A DNA stretch of 8,997 nt from positions 1 through 8,997 of the forward strand of contig SXYT01000049.1 of assembly GCA_005788205.1 (NCBI GenBank), given 5' to 3'. Each line of letters opens with the position of its first letter. Within the stretch, counting starts at the first letter, position 1. Shown here in pieces: positions 1 to 6,415 of the stretch. Made by a program: the position numbers and the translations under genes. The DNA is from Actinomycetota bacterium. GTDB lineage: Bacteria; Actinomycetota; Acidimicrobiia; Acidimicrobiales; Ilumatobacteraceae. The notes beneath the pieces are model-generated. The model ran no database searches, was not told where the DNA came from, and worked only from the letters and a program-made list of their open reading frames with translations.

Positions 1-1666
1 CGCGGCCGAGCTCCTGTTCCAGCAGGTCGAGCCCGAGATTGCCGAGCTTCAGCGCGCGGTCGTGCCATGCCGCGAGGTCGAACGAGGCCCCGTGGCGGGC
101 CTTTGCCTCGTCGCGCAGTCGCAGCCACACCCGCTCGCCCAGCTTGTAGCTGATGGCCTGCCCGGGCCAGCCCAGGTAGCGGTCGATCTCCGAGCGGTTG
201 AACGCGTCGTCACTGGACGAGCGCGCCGACATGAACTCGAGCATCAGGTCGGGGTTCCACTTCTCGCCCGGGTGCCACTTCGACCCCGCGGGGATCGGGT
301 AGCCGCAGTGGATGCCGAGGTCCACAACGACGCGGGCGGCGCGGAAAGCCTGTGCGTAGAGGTAGCCCAGGCGGTACTCATTGTTCTCGAGGAAGCCGAA
401 CTCGTCCATCAGGCGCTCCGCGTAGAGGGCCCATCCCTCGCCGTGGCCGCTGTTGAAGAACATGCGCTGCACGCGCGACAGGCGCTCGCGCTCGATGGTG
501 GCCGCCGCCACCTGCCGGTGGTGGCCGGGCACGCCCTCGTGGTACGCGGTGGTGGGCTCTCCCCAGCGGGGGAAAGACGCGCGGCCGTTCGCCGGGTACC
601 ACGTGCGGCCGGGGCGCGAGAGGTCCTCGCTCGGGCCCGTGTAGTACATCGCGGCGGCACCGCCGGGCGGGCTGATCATCGCCTCGACCGTGCGGACGCG
701 CGGGTCGATCTGGAAGTGGTTGCCATTGATGAGGTATGACATCGCCTCGTCCATCAGTTGCTGCAGCCAGTCGCGCAGGTTCTCCTCGCCGTGGACCATC
801 CGCGCCGGGTCGGTGTCGAGCAGGTGACGGACCTCCGCGGGAGAGAGTCCCGGCGCGATGAGCTCGCCGCACCGCCGGATCTCCTCGTCGAGGCGCATCG
901 TCTCTTCCCAGCCCCAGCGGTACGCCTCCACCGGGTCGATCACCGCGCCGAGGAACTCGCGCCGCGCGGCGGCGTGCGCCTCCTCGCCGCACCCGTCCGC
1001 GTCGCGGGCCGCCGAGAGGTACGTCGCGCGGAGGAACGCCGCCGTCTCCGCCATCGCGGCCGAGGCGGCTTGTGCATGCCTCCTCAATTGTTCGAGCGGG
1101 GCTCCCGCCACCGGTGCGGCACCCTCCACGTACTGCTCGAAGAACGCGGGATCAGTCCCCGCGCCGGACCAGTACTCGAGCTGGTCCGCCTGGGCGAGGA
1201 CCTGGCGCCTCGATGTGACGACACCGCGCTCCAGCCCGAGCGACCACGTCGCACGCATCCCGGCGAAGGCCTCGGGGACGTGCGACAGGCGCTCTGCGAC
1301 CGTGGACCAGTCGTCGGCGGTCGCGGTGGGCATCAGGTCGAACACCGAGCGCGCACTCTCGACGTCGCCGGCGATGATGCGGATGGAACGCAGGTGCTCA
1401 CCCGACCCGTGCGCCTGGATGGCGGCCTGCAGAGACTCACGCAGGACGCCGGCAGCGAGCCGGTCGTCGTCGTTCTCGGGGGCCAGGCGGTCGAGTTCGG
1501 CGAGCGTGGACATGTCGAGGTCGTGGCGGGCACCGTGGCCGGCGGGGGAGAAGTCGGTCATGAGGTGGTCGTACCCCGCGATGCCGAGGTACGTGGCTGA
1601 GCACGGGCTCAACTCCGCGACCCTGTCGATGTACCTGTCGGACAGGCCAAAGATCGGTGTTGTCAT
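1..1666 (-). CDS. DUF885-family zinc peptidase-like protein (3' end off window)
   Basis: This is probably a cytoplasmic zinc-dependent peptidase of the DUF885 family; the substrate is unknown. The ATG is at 1664-1666, and 555 codons are read before the left edge without a stop. DUF885 proteins are about 550-600 aa, so only a short tail should be missing. The N-terminal half (about residues 1-320) is helical with acidic stretches. The catalytic region holds HEGVPGHH (H376, E377, H382, H383), an HExxxGHH zinc site, then GEGWALYAE (E410, E418) as the likely source of the third ligand. The family-typical segment EIDRYLGWPGQAISYKLGE follows at about 493-511. There is no signal peptide or membrane segment. 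The start lies 33 bp after the stop of the 486-aa gene, but a promoter-like pair just upstream suggests independent leaderless transcription. The family assignment rests on the motifs; peptidase activity is inferred. Confidence 0.9.
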   Translation of the reverse strand, partial: MTTPIFGLSDRYIDRVAELSPCSATYLGIAGYDHLMTDFSPAGHGARHDLDMSTLAELDRLAPENDDDRLAAGVLRESLQAAIQAHGSGEHLRSIRIIAGDVESARSVFDLMPTATADDWSTVAERLSHVPEAFAGMRATWSLGLERGVVTSRRQVLAQADQLEYWSGAGTDPAFFEQYVEGAAPVAGAPLEQLRRHAQAASAAMAETAAFLRATYLSAARDADGCGEEAHAAARREFLGAVIDPVEAYRWGWEETMRLDEEIRRCGELIAPGLSPAEVRHLLDTDPARMVHGEENLRDWLQQLMDEAMSYLINGNHFQIDPRVRTVEAMISPPGGAAAMYYTGPSEDLSRPGRTWYPANGRASFPRWGEPTTAYHEGVPGHHRQVAAATIERERLSRVQRMFFNSGHGEGWALYAERLMDEFGFLENNEYRLGYLYAQAFRAARVVVDLGIHCGYPIPAGSKWHPGEKWNPDLMLEFMSARSSSDDAFNRSEIDRYLGWPGQAISYKLGERVWLRLRDEAKARHGASFDLAAWHDRALKLGNLGLDLLEQELGR

Positions 1667-1673
1667 CCCGCAG

Positions 1674-1703
1674 ACACTAGGCGGGCGGCGCGGATGCGGT
1701 CAG
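1674..1703 (-). promoter_or_regulatory. Leaderless promoter for the DUF885 gene
   Basis: On the minus strand the hexamer TAGTGT (1674-1679) fits the actinobacterial -10 consensus TANNNT and ends 7 nt before the ATG at 1666. CTGACC (1698-1703) lies 18 nt further upstream and matches four of six positions of TTGACA. It overlaps the TGA stop of the preceding gene. No Shine-Dalgarno sequence precedes the ATG, which agrees with transcription starting at or next to the start codon. This is inferred from sequence alone. Confidence 0.5.
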
Positions 1704-3160
1704 TGCGCCGAGCGCTTGTCGCGCAGGTGCCTGCCGATGTGGGCGATGACGACCTCCTGGCGCTCGAAGTCGAGGTACATGTAGATGCGGACGAGATGGG
1801 TGCCCCTCCCGCGGCGCAGGTGTGCCCCCGCAACGACGCTGCGGCCGTGCCAGTCGATGACATAGTCGGAGGTGTACTTCTGCTCGGCGTTGTCGCTCAC
1901 GCCGGGGACGAAGTCGAGACCCATCTGCCGGCACGCGAGCTTGAACGAGTCGCCGACGATCTGGCCCGACTTCCACGCCCGCGCCACGTTGCTCAGGCGC
2001 ACCAGGTCCTGCAGCACCGAGAGCGGGTCCGGGCCCTGCAGCTCCTCGCCGGTCTCCAGTGCACGCTGGTGGAACTCGAGGAACGGGCAGTGCATGCGCG
2101 CGAGCCGCATGGCCTCGCGCATGTTCGCCACCGCGCCGAGCGAGCCCTTGGACGTCCCCTGCAGCTCCAGGTTGACCGCGTGGAGCACGAGCTCGTCCAC
2201 CTGGTCGCCCTTCTTCTGCAGTGCCGACTTCTGCTCGGCGATGATGCGGTCGGCGTCCGCCATGGACGCCTCGAGGGAGTTCACCTGCGACTCGAGATAC
2301 TCGATGTAGACACCTGCGTCACTGCCGGTCTCGCGTTCCTCGTCATCCGCCGCGTGGTCATCGTCGTCGATGTCGTCCCGCGGCGGCGGCGGGACGCGCG
2401 GTGCGGCCACCGAGCGTGCGGCGGAGCCCGCCACCTGCGCGACGAGCCGTTGCCACTCGGCGCGCACCGACGTCTGCGGGAGCTCACGGATGCGCAGCAC
2501 CTCGGGTTCGTGCCGGCCGGGCCACACGACCATGATGGTGCCCGCGTTGAGGAGCGAGTACCCGAAGCCGTTGACGAAGCGGTTGACCGCCCCGGCACCG
2601 GTGACCTGGAAGATGTGGGCGATGCCGACGAGGTCCGAGCCGGCAATCGACGTGAGTGCCTTGCCACCGTCGATGAGCTCGACAATGACAGGGAGACGCC
2701 TCCCGGGCACGTCGAGCAGAGCGAGCAGCTCGTCCACCTGCAGGGCCGTGGACGCGACGTGCGGGGCATCCGTGACCGCGTAGTTCGCGTCGCGCGCCGG
2801 CAGGTGCGCGAGGACGTCGCGCACGAGTGCGGTGAGGCGCAGCGGGGGGAGAGGGTCGGTGCGCAGCGGCACCACCTTGGTTCCCGACGGGCTGGTGAAG
2901 CTGCGCAGGTCGAACCAGAGCCGGCCTGCCTCCAGGAAGACAGTGACCGCGATGGTTTCCACGTGCTGGCCCGACGGGTGCGCATCGGTGATGGTGACCC
3001 TGTACACCGAATCAGCCCGGGAACGCACGGTCATGCCGGGCCCGCGCTTGTCCAGGGGGAAGGTGCGCACGAGCCAGTCGTCCACGGCGTCGATGACGGC
3101 GAGACGGTCGGTCTCGGTGCAGTCGACCGCGTCCAGCGACACGGCGTAGGTGGTGATCAA
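1700..3160 (-). CDS. Uncharacterised 486-aa multidomain protein with central coiled coil
   Basis: I do not recognise this protein. Four parts are visible. Residues 1-120 are beta-rich, followed at about 155-215 by a hydrophobic core with LPVIVELIDGG, GIAHIFQV and GTIMVVWPG. Residues 250-276 form a proline- and acid-rich linker (PPPPRDDIDDDD). Residues 282-325 have heptad-like spacing typical of a coiled coil, then a helical segment to about 410. Residues 430-482 form a compact beta-rich C-terminal domain ending HLVRIYMYLDFERQEVVIAH, then IGRHL. The core and C-terminal signatures resemble ones I associate with uncharacterised actinobacterial accessory proteins, but I cannot name a family. The start is TTG at 3160. 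An in-frame TGA, the stop of the preceding gene, lies 18 nt upstream, so nothing longer is possible; GTG at 3142 is the alternative. It is probably translated from the same mRNA as the 202-aa gene. Its existence is well supported; its function is unknown. Confidence 0.8.
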   Translation of the reverse strand: MITTYAVSLDAVDCTETDRLAVIDAVDDWLVRTFPLDKRGPGMTVRSRADSVYRVTITDAHPSGQHVETIAVTVFLEAGRLWFDLRSFTSPSGTKVVPLRTDPLPPLRLTALVRDVLAHLPARDANYAVTDAPHVASTALQVDELLALLDVPGRRLPVIVELIDGGKALTSIAGSDLVGIAHIFQVTGAGAVNRFVNGFGYSLLNAGTIMVVWPGRHEPEVLRIRELPQTSVRAEWQRLVAQVAGSAARSVAAPRVPPPPRDDIDDDDHAADDEERETGSDAGVYIEYLESQVNSLEASMADADRIIAEQKSALQKKGDQVDELVLHAVNLELQGTSKGSLGAVANMREAMRLARMHCPFLEFHQRALETGEELQGPDPLSVLQDLVRLSNVARAWKSGQIVGDSFKLACRQMGLDFVPGVSDNAEQKYTSDYVIDWHGRSVVAGAHLRRGRGTHLVRIYMYLDFERQEVVIAHIGRHLRDKRSAH

Positions 3161-3163
3161 CGG

Positions 3164-3178
3164 CCCACCGCCCGTGGG
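3164..3178 (-). promoter_or_regulatory. Stem-loop with weak RBS between the two uncharacterised genes
   Basis: The 18-nt spacer between the TGA of the 202-aa gene and the TTG of the 486-aa gene holds CCCAC-GGGCG-GTGGG on the minus strand: a perfect 5-bp stem with a 5-nt loop. The only purine-rich candidate ribosome-binding sequence (GGGCGGTGGG) lies inside it. Ribosomes finishing the upstream gene would unfold it, so translational coupling is a reasonable inference. The stem is short and GC-rich, so a chance occurrence remains possible. Confidence 0.35.
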
Positions 3179-3787
3179 TCAGCGGTAGGGCTTGAGTGCC
3201 TCGTGGATGCGGGCAAGAAGGGACGTGACCGATGCTGCGTCATCGTGGTCGAGTGTAAGCAGGCGGTCGAAGGCCGCCGCCTCGATATCGAACTCGGGGT
3301 GCAACTGGTAGCGGGGGCCGCCCGCCCCGGGGGTGGTCGGGGTCTCGAGGGTGGCAGAACTGCCGGTTTCCCTGTCGATCCAGGCCTGCGCAGCGGACCC
3401 GAGGGCCTGCACCGTCCAGCCCCGCTCCAGGATCACGCTGATCGGGTTACCACCCGTCGGAAGACCCTCCACCATCACGTGGTCCGGGGCAGTCTCCACC
3501 GGGACCTGCATGCGGATGATCGGGCCGGAGTGGTCCACGTGGTTGACCTTCACGACGACCGCATCGTGCGCCACCGGCAGCACCAGCAGGTCGTCGCGGA
3601 GGGTGTCTGACGTGTCGTACTGCTCCGGCGTGACGACCTCCCACACCCAAGGCCGCCCGCCCGCATCGACCGCGGGCACGTGCATGCCGGCCCACGCGAC
3701 GGGAAGGCCGGGCACTGTCACGCGCTTCCATGTGACGGGGCACGAGAGTCGCGAGAACGAATCACGGATCTCGTCGACCAACTGCAC
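3179..3787 (-). CDS. Uncharacterised 202-aa protein, first gene of a two-gene unit
   Basis: I do not recognise this protein. It is soluble and acidic to neutral, with no signal peptide, membrane segment or obvious catalytic motif. Residues 1-20 look helical. Residues 25-125 alternate hydrophobic beta-like stretches (VTVPGLPVAWAGMHVPAV, LLVLPVAHDAVVVKVNHV, NPISVILERGWTVQ). Residues 140-160 form a Ser/Thr/Pro/Gly-rich linker, and 165-198 a helical tail. It starts with GTG at 3787. The next gene begins 18 nt after its TGA in the same reading frame, so the two proteins are probably made together and may be partners. A divergent alpha/beta hydrolase starts 68 bp upstream. The minus-strand frame reads as a normal folded protein, whereas the opposite strand gives only repetitive Arg/His/Val/Gly-rich text. 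Coding status is good; no function can be assigned. Confidence 0.75.
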   Translation of the reverse strand: MQLVDEIRDSFSRLSCPVTWKRVTVPGLPVAWAGMHVPAVDAGGRPWVWEVVTPEQYDTSDTLRDDLLVLPVAHDAVVVKVNHVDHSGPIIRMQVPVETAPDHVMVEGLPTGGNPISVILERGWTVQALGSAAQAWIDRETGSSATLETPTTPGAGGPRYQLHPEFDIEAAAFDRLLTLDHDDAASVTSLLARIHEALKPYR

Positions 3788-3794
3788 GCTGTCG

Positions 3795-3800
3795 ATAGTG
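3795..3800 (-). promoter_or_regulatory. Candidate -10 of the two-gene unit
   Basis: On the minus strand the hexamer CACTAT ends 7 nt before the GTG start at 3787. It keeps the two most conserved -10 positions (A2 and T6) but lacks T1. I see no convincing -35. The main support is that the same placement recurs at five other genes in the window. Confidence 0.3.
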
Positions 3801-3843
3801 GCCTGCGCGGGCCATGAGATGGTGGATACCCGACCGCCGGTGG

Positions 3844-3849
3844 GAGACT
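3844..3849 (+). promoter_or_regulatory. Candidate -10 of the alpha/beta hydrolase gene
   Basis: GAGACT ends 6 nt before the ATG at 3856 and has A2 and T6 of the -10 consensus. No clear -35 and no Shine-Dalgarno sequence is visible. If real, it makes the mRNA leaderless and fixes the start at 3856, because the earlier ATG at 3814 would not be transcribed. Confidence 0.3.
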
Positions 3850-3855
3850 GTCGTC

Positions 3856-4674
3856 ATGCCGCGCCTCACCCACGACGGATGTGACTTCAACTTCGAGCTG
3901 CGCGGCGACGACGGACCGCGCGTCCTCCTCTTCAACGGGTCGGGCGCATCGATCGAGTCGAGTGCACCGCTCATCAACGCTCTCGCGAAGACGATGCGTG
4001 TCCTCGTGCACGACCAGCGCGGACTCGGCGCGACGTCGGTGCCCGACGGGCCGTACTCGATGGCGGGCTATGCCGCCGACGGGATGGCGCTCCTGCACCA
4101 TGTGGGCTGGCAGTCCTGCACCGTCATCGGTGTGAGCTTCGGTGGGATGGTCGCACAGGAATTCGCCGTGACGTTCCCCGGAGCTGTGGAAAAACTGGTC
4201 CTGCTGTGCACGTCGGCCGGCGGGGCGGCGGGATCGTCGTACCCGCTGCACGAACTTGCGTCGTTGCCGGCCGATGAACGTCTCGAGATGCAGATGCGCA
4301 TCACCGACTCGCGCTTCGGCCCGGAGTGGTTCGCGACACACCCGGTGGACGCTGAGATCGTGCGCGTCATGCGCGAACGGTCAGCCGTTGCGAAACCAGC
4401 GGAGCAGCTACGGGGGGAGAGGCTGCAGCTCGAGGCACGCCTCCACCACGACGTGGCAGACCGGCTGCACCTGGTCACTGCTCCCGCCTATGTGCTCGCG
4501 GGCCGGTTCGACGGGATCGCGCCGCCGGCGAACTCGCACGCGATCGCCGGCCGTGTCCCCGGTGCCGTGGTCTCCGTGTACGAGGGTGGCCACATGTTCA
4601 GCGGGCAGGACCGCAATGCGATCCTCGACATCCGCACCTTCGTGGCCACAGGGGAGCGGACCGCCAGGGATTGA
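3856..4674 (+). CDS. Alpha/beta hydrolase
   Basis: This is a 272-aa single-domain alpha/beta hydrolase, the usual size for the family, likely acting in the cytoplasm on a small ester, lactone or C-C bond substrate. The triad can be read directly: the nucleophile elbow GVSFGG places Ser94, GRFDG gives Asp219, and EGGHMF gives His246. LFNGSG (25-30) is the oxyanion-hole strand-turn, and VHDQRGLGAT (51-60) is the conserved strand and loop after it. Residues about 125-195 form the helical lid. The overall pattern resembles 3-oxoadipate enol-lactonase-like hydrolases, but no aromatic-catabolism gene is nearby, so I leave the substrate open. I chose ATG 3856 because the fold begins directly there; ATG 3814 would add 14 residues rich in Trp and Arg that match no family feature. 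It runs tail to tail into the M14 peptidase gene. Confidence 0.9.
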   Translation: MPRLTHDGCDFNFELRGDDGPRVLLFNGSGASIESSAPLINALAKTMRVLVHDQRGLGATSVPDGPYSMAGYAADGMALLHHVGWQSCTVIGVSFGGMVAQEFAVTFPGAVEKLVLLCTSAGGAAGSSYPLHELASLPADERLEMQMRITDSRFGPEWFATHPVDAEIVRVMRERSAVAKPAEQLRGERLQLEARLHHDVADRLHLVTAPAYVLAGRFDGIAPPANSHAIAGRVPGAVVSVYEGGHMFSGQDRNAILDIRTFVATGERTARD

Positions 4675-4676
4675 GG

Positions 4677-4692
4677 CGGGACCCCCGTCCCG
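4677..4692. terminator. Small hairpin between convergent genes
   Basis: CGGGAC-CCCC-GTCCCG is a perfect 6-bp stem with a 4-nt loop. It fills most of the 22-bp gap between the stops of the alpha/beta hydrolase (+) and the M14 protein (-). There is no T-tract on either side, so classical intrinsic termination is doubtful. Its placement between two convergent stops suggests a bidirectional terminator or mRNA 3'-end stabiliser. Confidence 0.4.
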
Positions 4693-4696
4693 GGGC

Positions 4697-6379
4697 TCAG
4701 GCGAGGGTGACGGCGGCAGTGACGGTGCCGGCGCGCTGGTGCGACGCCGTCACGTTGACGACCGTGCCGGGGGCCGCGCGCAGAACCCACGTGAGGAGCT
4801 GACGGTCCGGGGTGCCGTCACTGCGCATCCCGCCGGAGAGACGGAACGCGAGCCGGCCCGCCAGGGTGCCGAACGTGACCCGCGGGGCGGAGCCGACCGT
4901 CTCGGCTCCGTCGACCTGCACCCAGCCGGGCAGACAGAGGTTGTGCTTGCGTGCATGGCTCGACACGTGCGCGGGAAGCCAGCCGGTGTTCGCGACTCCC
5001 ACCTCCAGTCTCCACGTCCCGTCCCCCAGGTGATCGGCCTTCGTGTGCAGGATCTCCAGGCGCGGCGACATGAGGGCCTGGTGAACAGCGAACGACGCGT
5101 GCGGCGCCACCTCCGAGCGGAGGCGGGAAGGCGGAGCGTTCGTCCACAGCCTGAAGTCGTCCATCCCGCCGATCTCGATGTCGCCGAGCTGCGGATGGCT
5201 GAAGGGCCGCCACGGGTGCACAGTGCCCGGTGCGTTCGCGTCGGCCCATTTGTGCACCGCCAGCTCGTCCTCCACGGTCGGGCCCACGTACCAGATGTGG
5301 GTGGAGCTCCGGTGGTCGGTGGCAGCGGCGACGGCATCCCAGAACTCGGTGGTCCACGAGAAGACGCCGAGATGCTCGTACGCCCAGTCGTCGGCCGCGC
5401 CGCTCATCGTGTCGGACGTGTCCCACGTGAAGTCCTCGTAGACGGAGTGCACCGGGTAGCCGGTGGCCTCCGTGCAGACACGCCCGAGTTCCTTGAACGT
5501 CCACACGTCCTCCGGGGGCAGCTTCGAGTCCGGCTTGGTGCTGGACGGCCGCAGGAGGAACCCGCCGCTCGTGTGGTACGCGTTGTAGCCGCAGATGTTC
5601 GGCCGCGCCCGCACTGCGCGCACGAGCGCGTCGATCTCCGGTTCTGACATCGGGTGGTCACCCGACCCGGCGACCGACGTGTCCCACCCGGCGGGGAAGT
5701 TGCGGTTCATGTCGAGGCCCTCGGGGCTGCGCGGCGTCGGCACCGTGAAACCGTCCCAGTCCGTGATCGTCCCCTCGGCGAGCAGCCGGTACCGCGCAGC
5801 GCCCCGCGGCGCCGCGGCATGGTCCACCGGGATCATCAGGCGGGCGTCCTCGGGGTGCTCCACCCATGCCCCGTTCGGGTCGGCGATGCGCATCGTGAGG
5901 ATCCGGCCGTCGCCGTCCACGTCGTGGGTCACGAGACCGGGCCACGCGTGCCTGTCGGTCCAGGGCCACGGGCGCATGCTGCTGCGGCGGTGCCGCGGGG
6001 AGTCCGCGAGCGCGGCCTCCACGCCGTCAGGGTTGACGCGCGGCGCCACGTAGAAGGTGCGCGTGCGCAGCGCCTCCGTGACTTTGTCGTCCCCAGCTGC
6101 GAAGCCCGTGAGCAGGTGGTGGATGAGGTGCAGTGCGGCGACGCCGCCGGTCACCTCCACGGAGTGGATGTTCGCGTCCACCCACATGGCCGGCTTCGTG
6201 GAGTGGTGGCCGGTGGAGGAGTCGGTGAGCGTGACGAGCAGCAACGGCCGTCCCTCATGCGACGTCCCGTAGTGCTCCACCGAGGCGAGACCGGGGTTGG
6301 CGGCGACCGTCGATTCGATCCACGACGACATCTCGTCGTGGCGGAGGAAACGGTCGAACTCGTATGCGACGGGTGCCAT
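4697..6379 (-). CDS. M14-family zinc carboxypeptidase-like protein
   Basis: This is a 560-aa metallopeptidase of the carboxypeptidase A-like M14 family, predicted to cleave C-terminal or amide-linked residues with one zinc ion. The zinc ligands are visible: HSVE (H72, E75) and H269 in NAYHTSGG. DMNRNF (N225, R226) matches the substrate-carboxylate-binding DxNRNF of carboxypeptidases. TTEFWD supplies the general-base glutamate at E345. Residues about 152-160 carry DVDGDGRIL, a calcium-loop-like DxDxDG insertion seen in one M14 subgroup. The peptidase domain ends near residue 385; the remaining about 170 residues look like a beta-sandwich accessory domain. There is no signal peptide at the ATG (6379), so the protein is probably cytoplasmic. 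A leaderless-type -10 ends 6 nt before the ATG. The divergent sulfatase gene starts 36 bp away. The family is certain from the motifs; the substrate is unknown. Confidence 0.92.
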   Translation of the reverse strand: MAPVAYEFDRFLRHDEMSSWIESTVAANPGLASVEHYGTSHEGRPLLLVTLTDSSTGHHSTKPAMWVDANIHSVEVTGGVAALHLIHHLLTGFAAGDDKVTEALRTRTFYVAPRVNPDGVEAALADSPRHRRSSMRPWPWTDRHAWPGLVTHDVDGDGRILTMRIADPNGAWVEHPEDARLMIPVDHAAAPRGAARYRLLAEGTITDWDGFTVPTPRSPEGLDMNRNFPAGWDTSVAGSGDHPMSEPEIDALVRAVRARPNICGYNAYHTSGGFLLRPSSTKPDSKLPPEDVWTFKELGRVCTEATGYPVHSVYEDFTWDTSDTMSGAADDWAYEHLGVFSWTTEFWDAVAAATDHRSSTHIWYVGPTVEDELAVHKWADANAPGTVHPWRPFSHPQLGDIEIGGMDDFRLWTNAPPSRLRSEVAPHASFAVHQALMSPRLEILHTKADHLGDGTWRLEVGVANTGWLPAHVSSHARKHNLCLPGWVQVDGAETVGSAPRVTFGTLAGRLAFRLSGGMRSDGTPDRQLLTWVLRAAPGTVVNVTASHQRAGTVTAAVTLA

Positions 6380-6385
6380 GGACGC

Positions 6386-6391
6386 AGGTTA
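6386..6391 (-). promoter_or_regulatory. -10 of the M14 peptidase gene (leaderless type)
   Basis: TAACCT on the minus strand fits TANNNT and ends 6 nt before the ATG at 6379. A possible -35, TTCACG (6411-6416), sits 19 nt upstream and overlaps the start codon of the divergent sulfatase gene. No Shine-Dalgarno sequence is present. Confidence 0.45.
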
Positions 6392-6403
6392 GGTCGCCTC
6401 CGC

Positions 6404-6409
6404 TACTGT
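6404..6409 (+). promoter_or_regulatory. -10 of the sulfatase gene (leaderless type)
   Basis: TACTGT fits TANNNT and ends 6 nt before the ATG at 6416. The place where a -35 would lie (about 6380-6387) has no recognisable TTGACA-like sequence and overlaps the 5' end of the divergent M14 transcript. No Shine-Dalgarno sequence is present. Confidence 0.45.
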
Positions 6410-6415
6410 GCGTGA

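Noticed and set aside
1694..3610. A 638-codon open frame on the plus strand, antisense to both uncharacterised genes.
   Set aside because: Its translation is low-complexity Arg/His/Val/Gly/Asp text with no fold-like pattern, as expected opposite GC-rich coding sequence. The minus strand gives convincing folded proteins with a coiled coil.
1700..3787. Reading the two uncharacterised genes as a toxin-antitoxin pair.
   Set aside because: The proteins (202 and 486 aa) are too large for a typical pair, no DNA-binding antitoxin motif is seen in the small one, and the resemblance of the C-terminal domain to small toxin folds is only a visual impression.
3814..3855. Alternative ATG at 3814 for the alpha/beta hydrolase.
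   Set aside because: The 14 added residues (Trp/Arg-rich) match nothing in the fold, and the -10-like hexamer at 3844-3849 lies downstream of this ATG.
4256..5647. A 463-codon plus-strand frame crossing the hydrolase/M14 junction.
   Set aside because: It overlaps two confidently identified genes and is Arg/Ser/Gly-rich without motifs: a GC-composition shadow.
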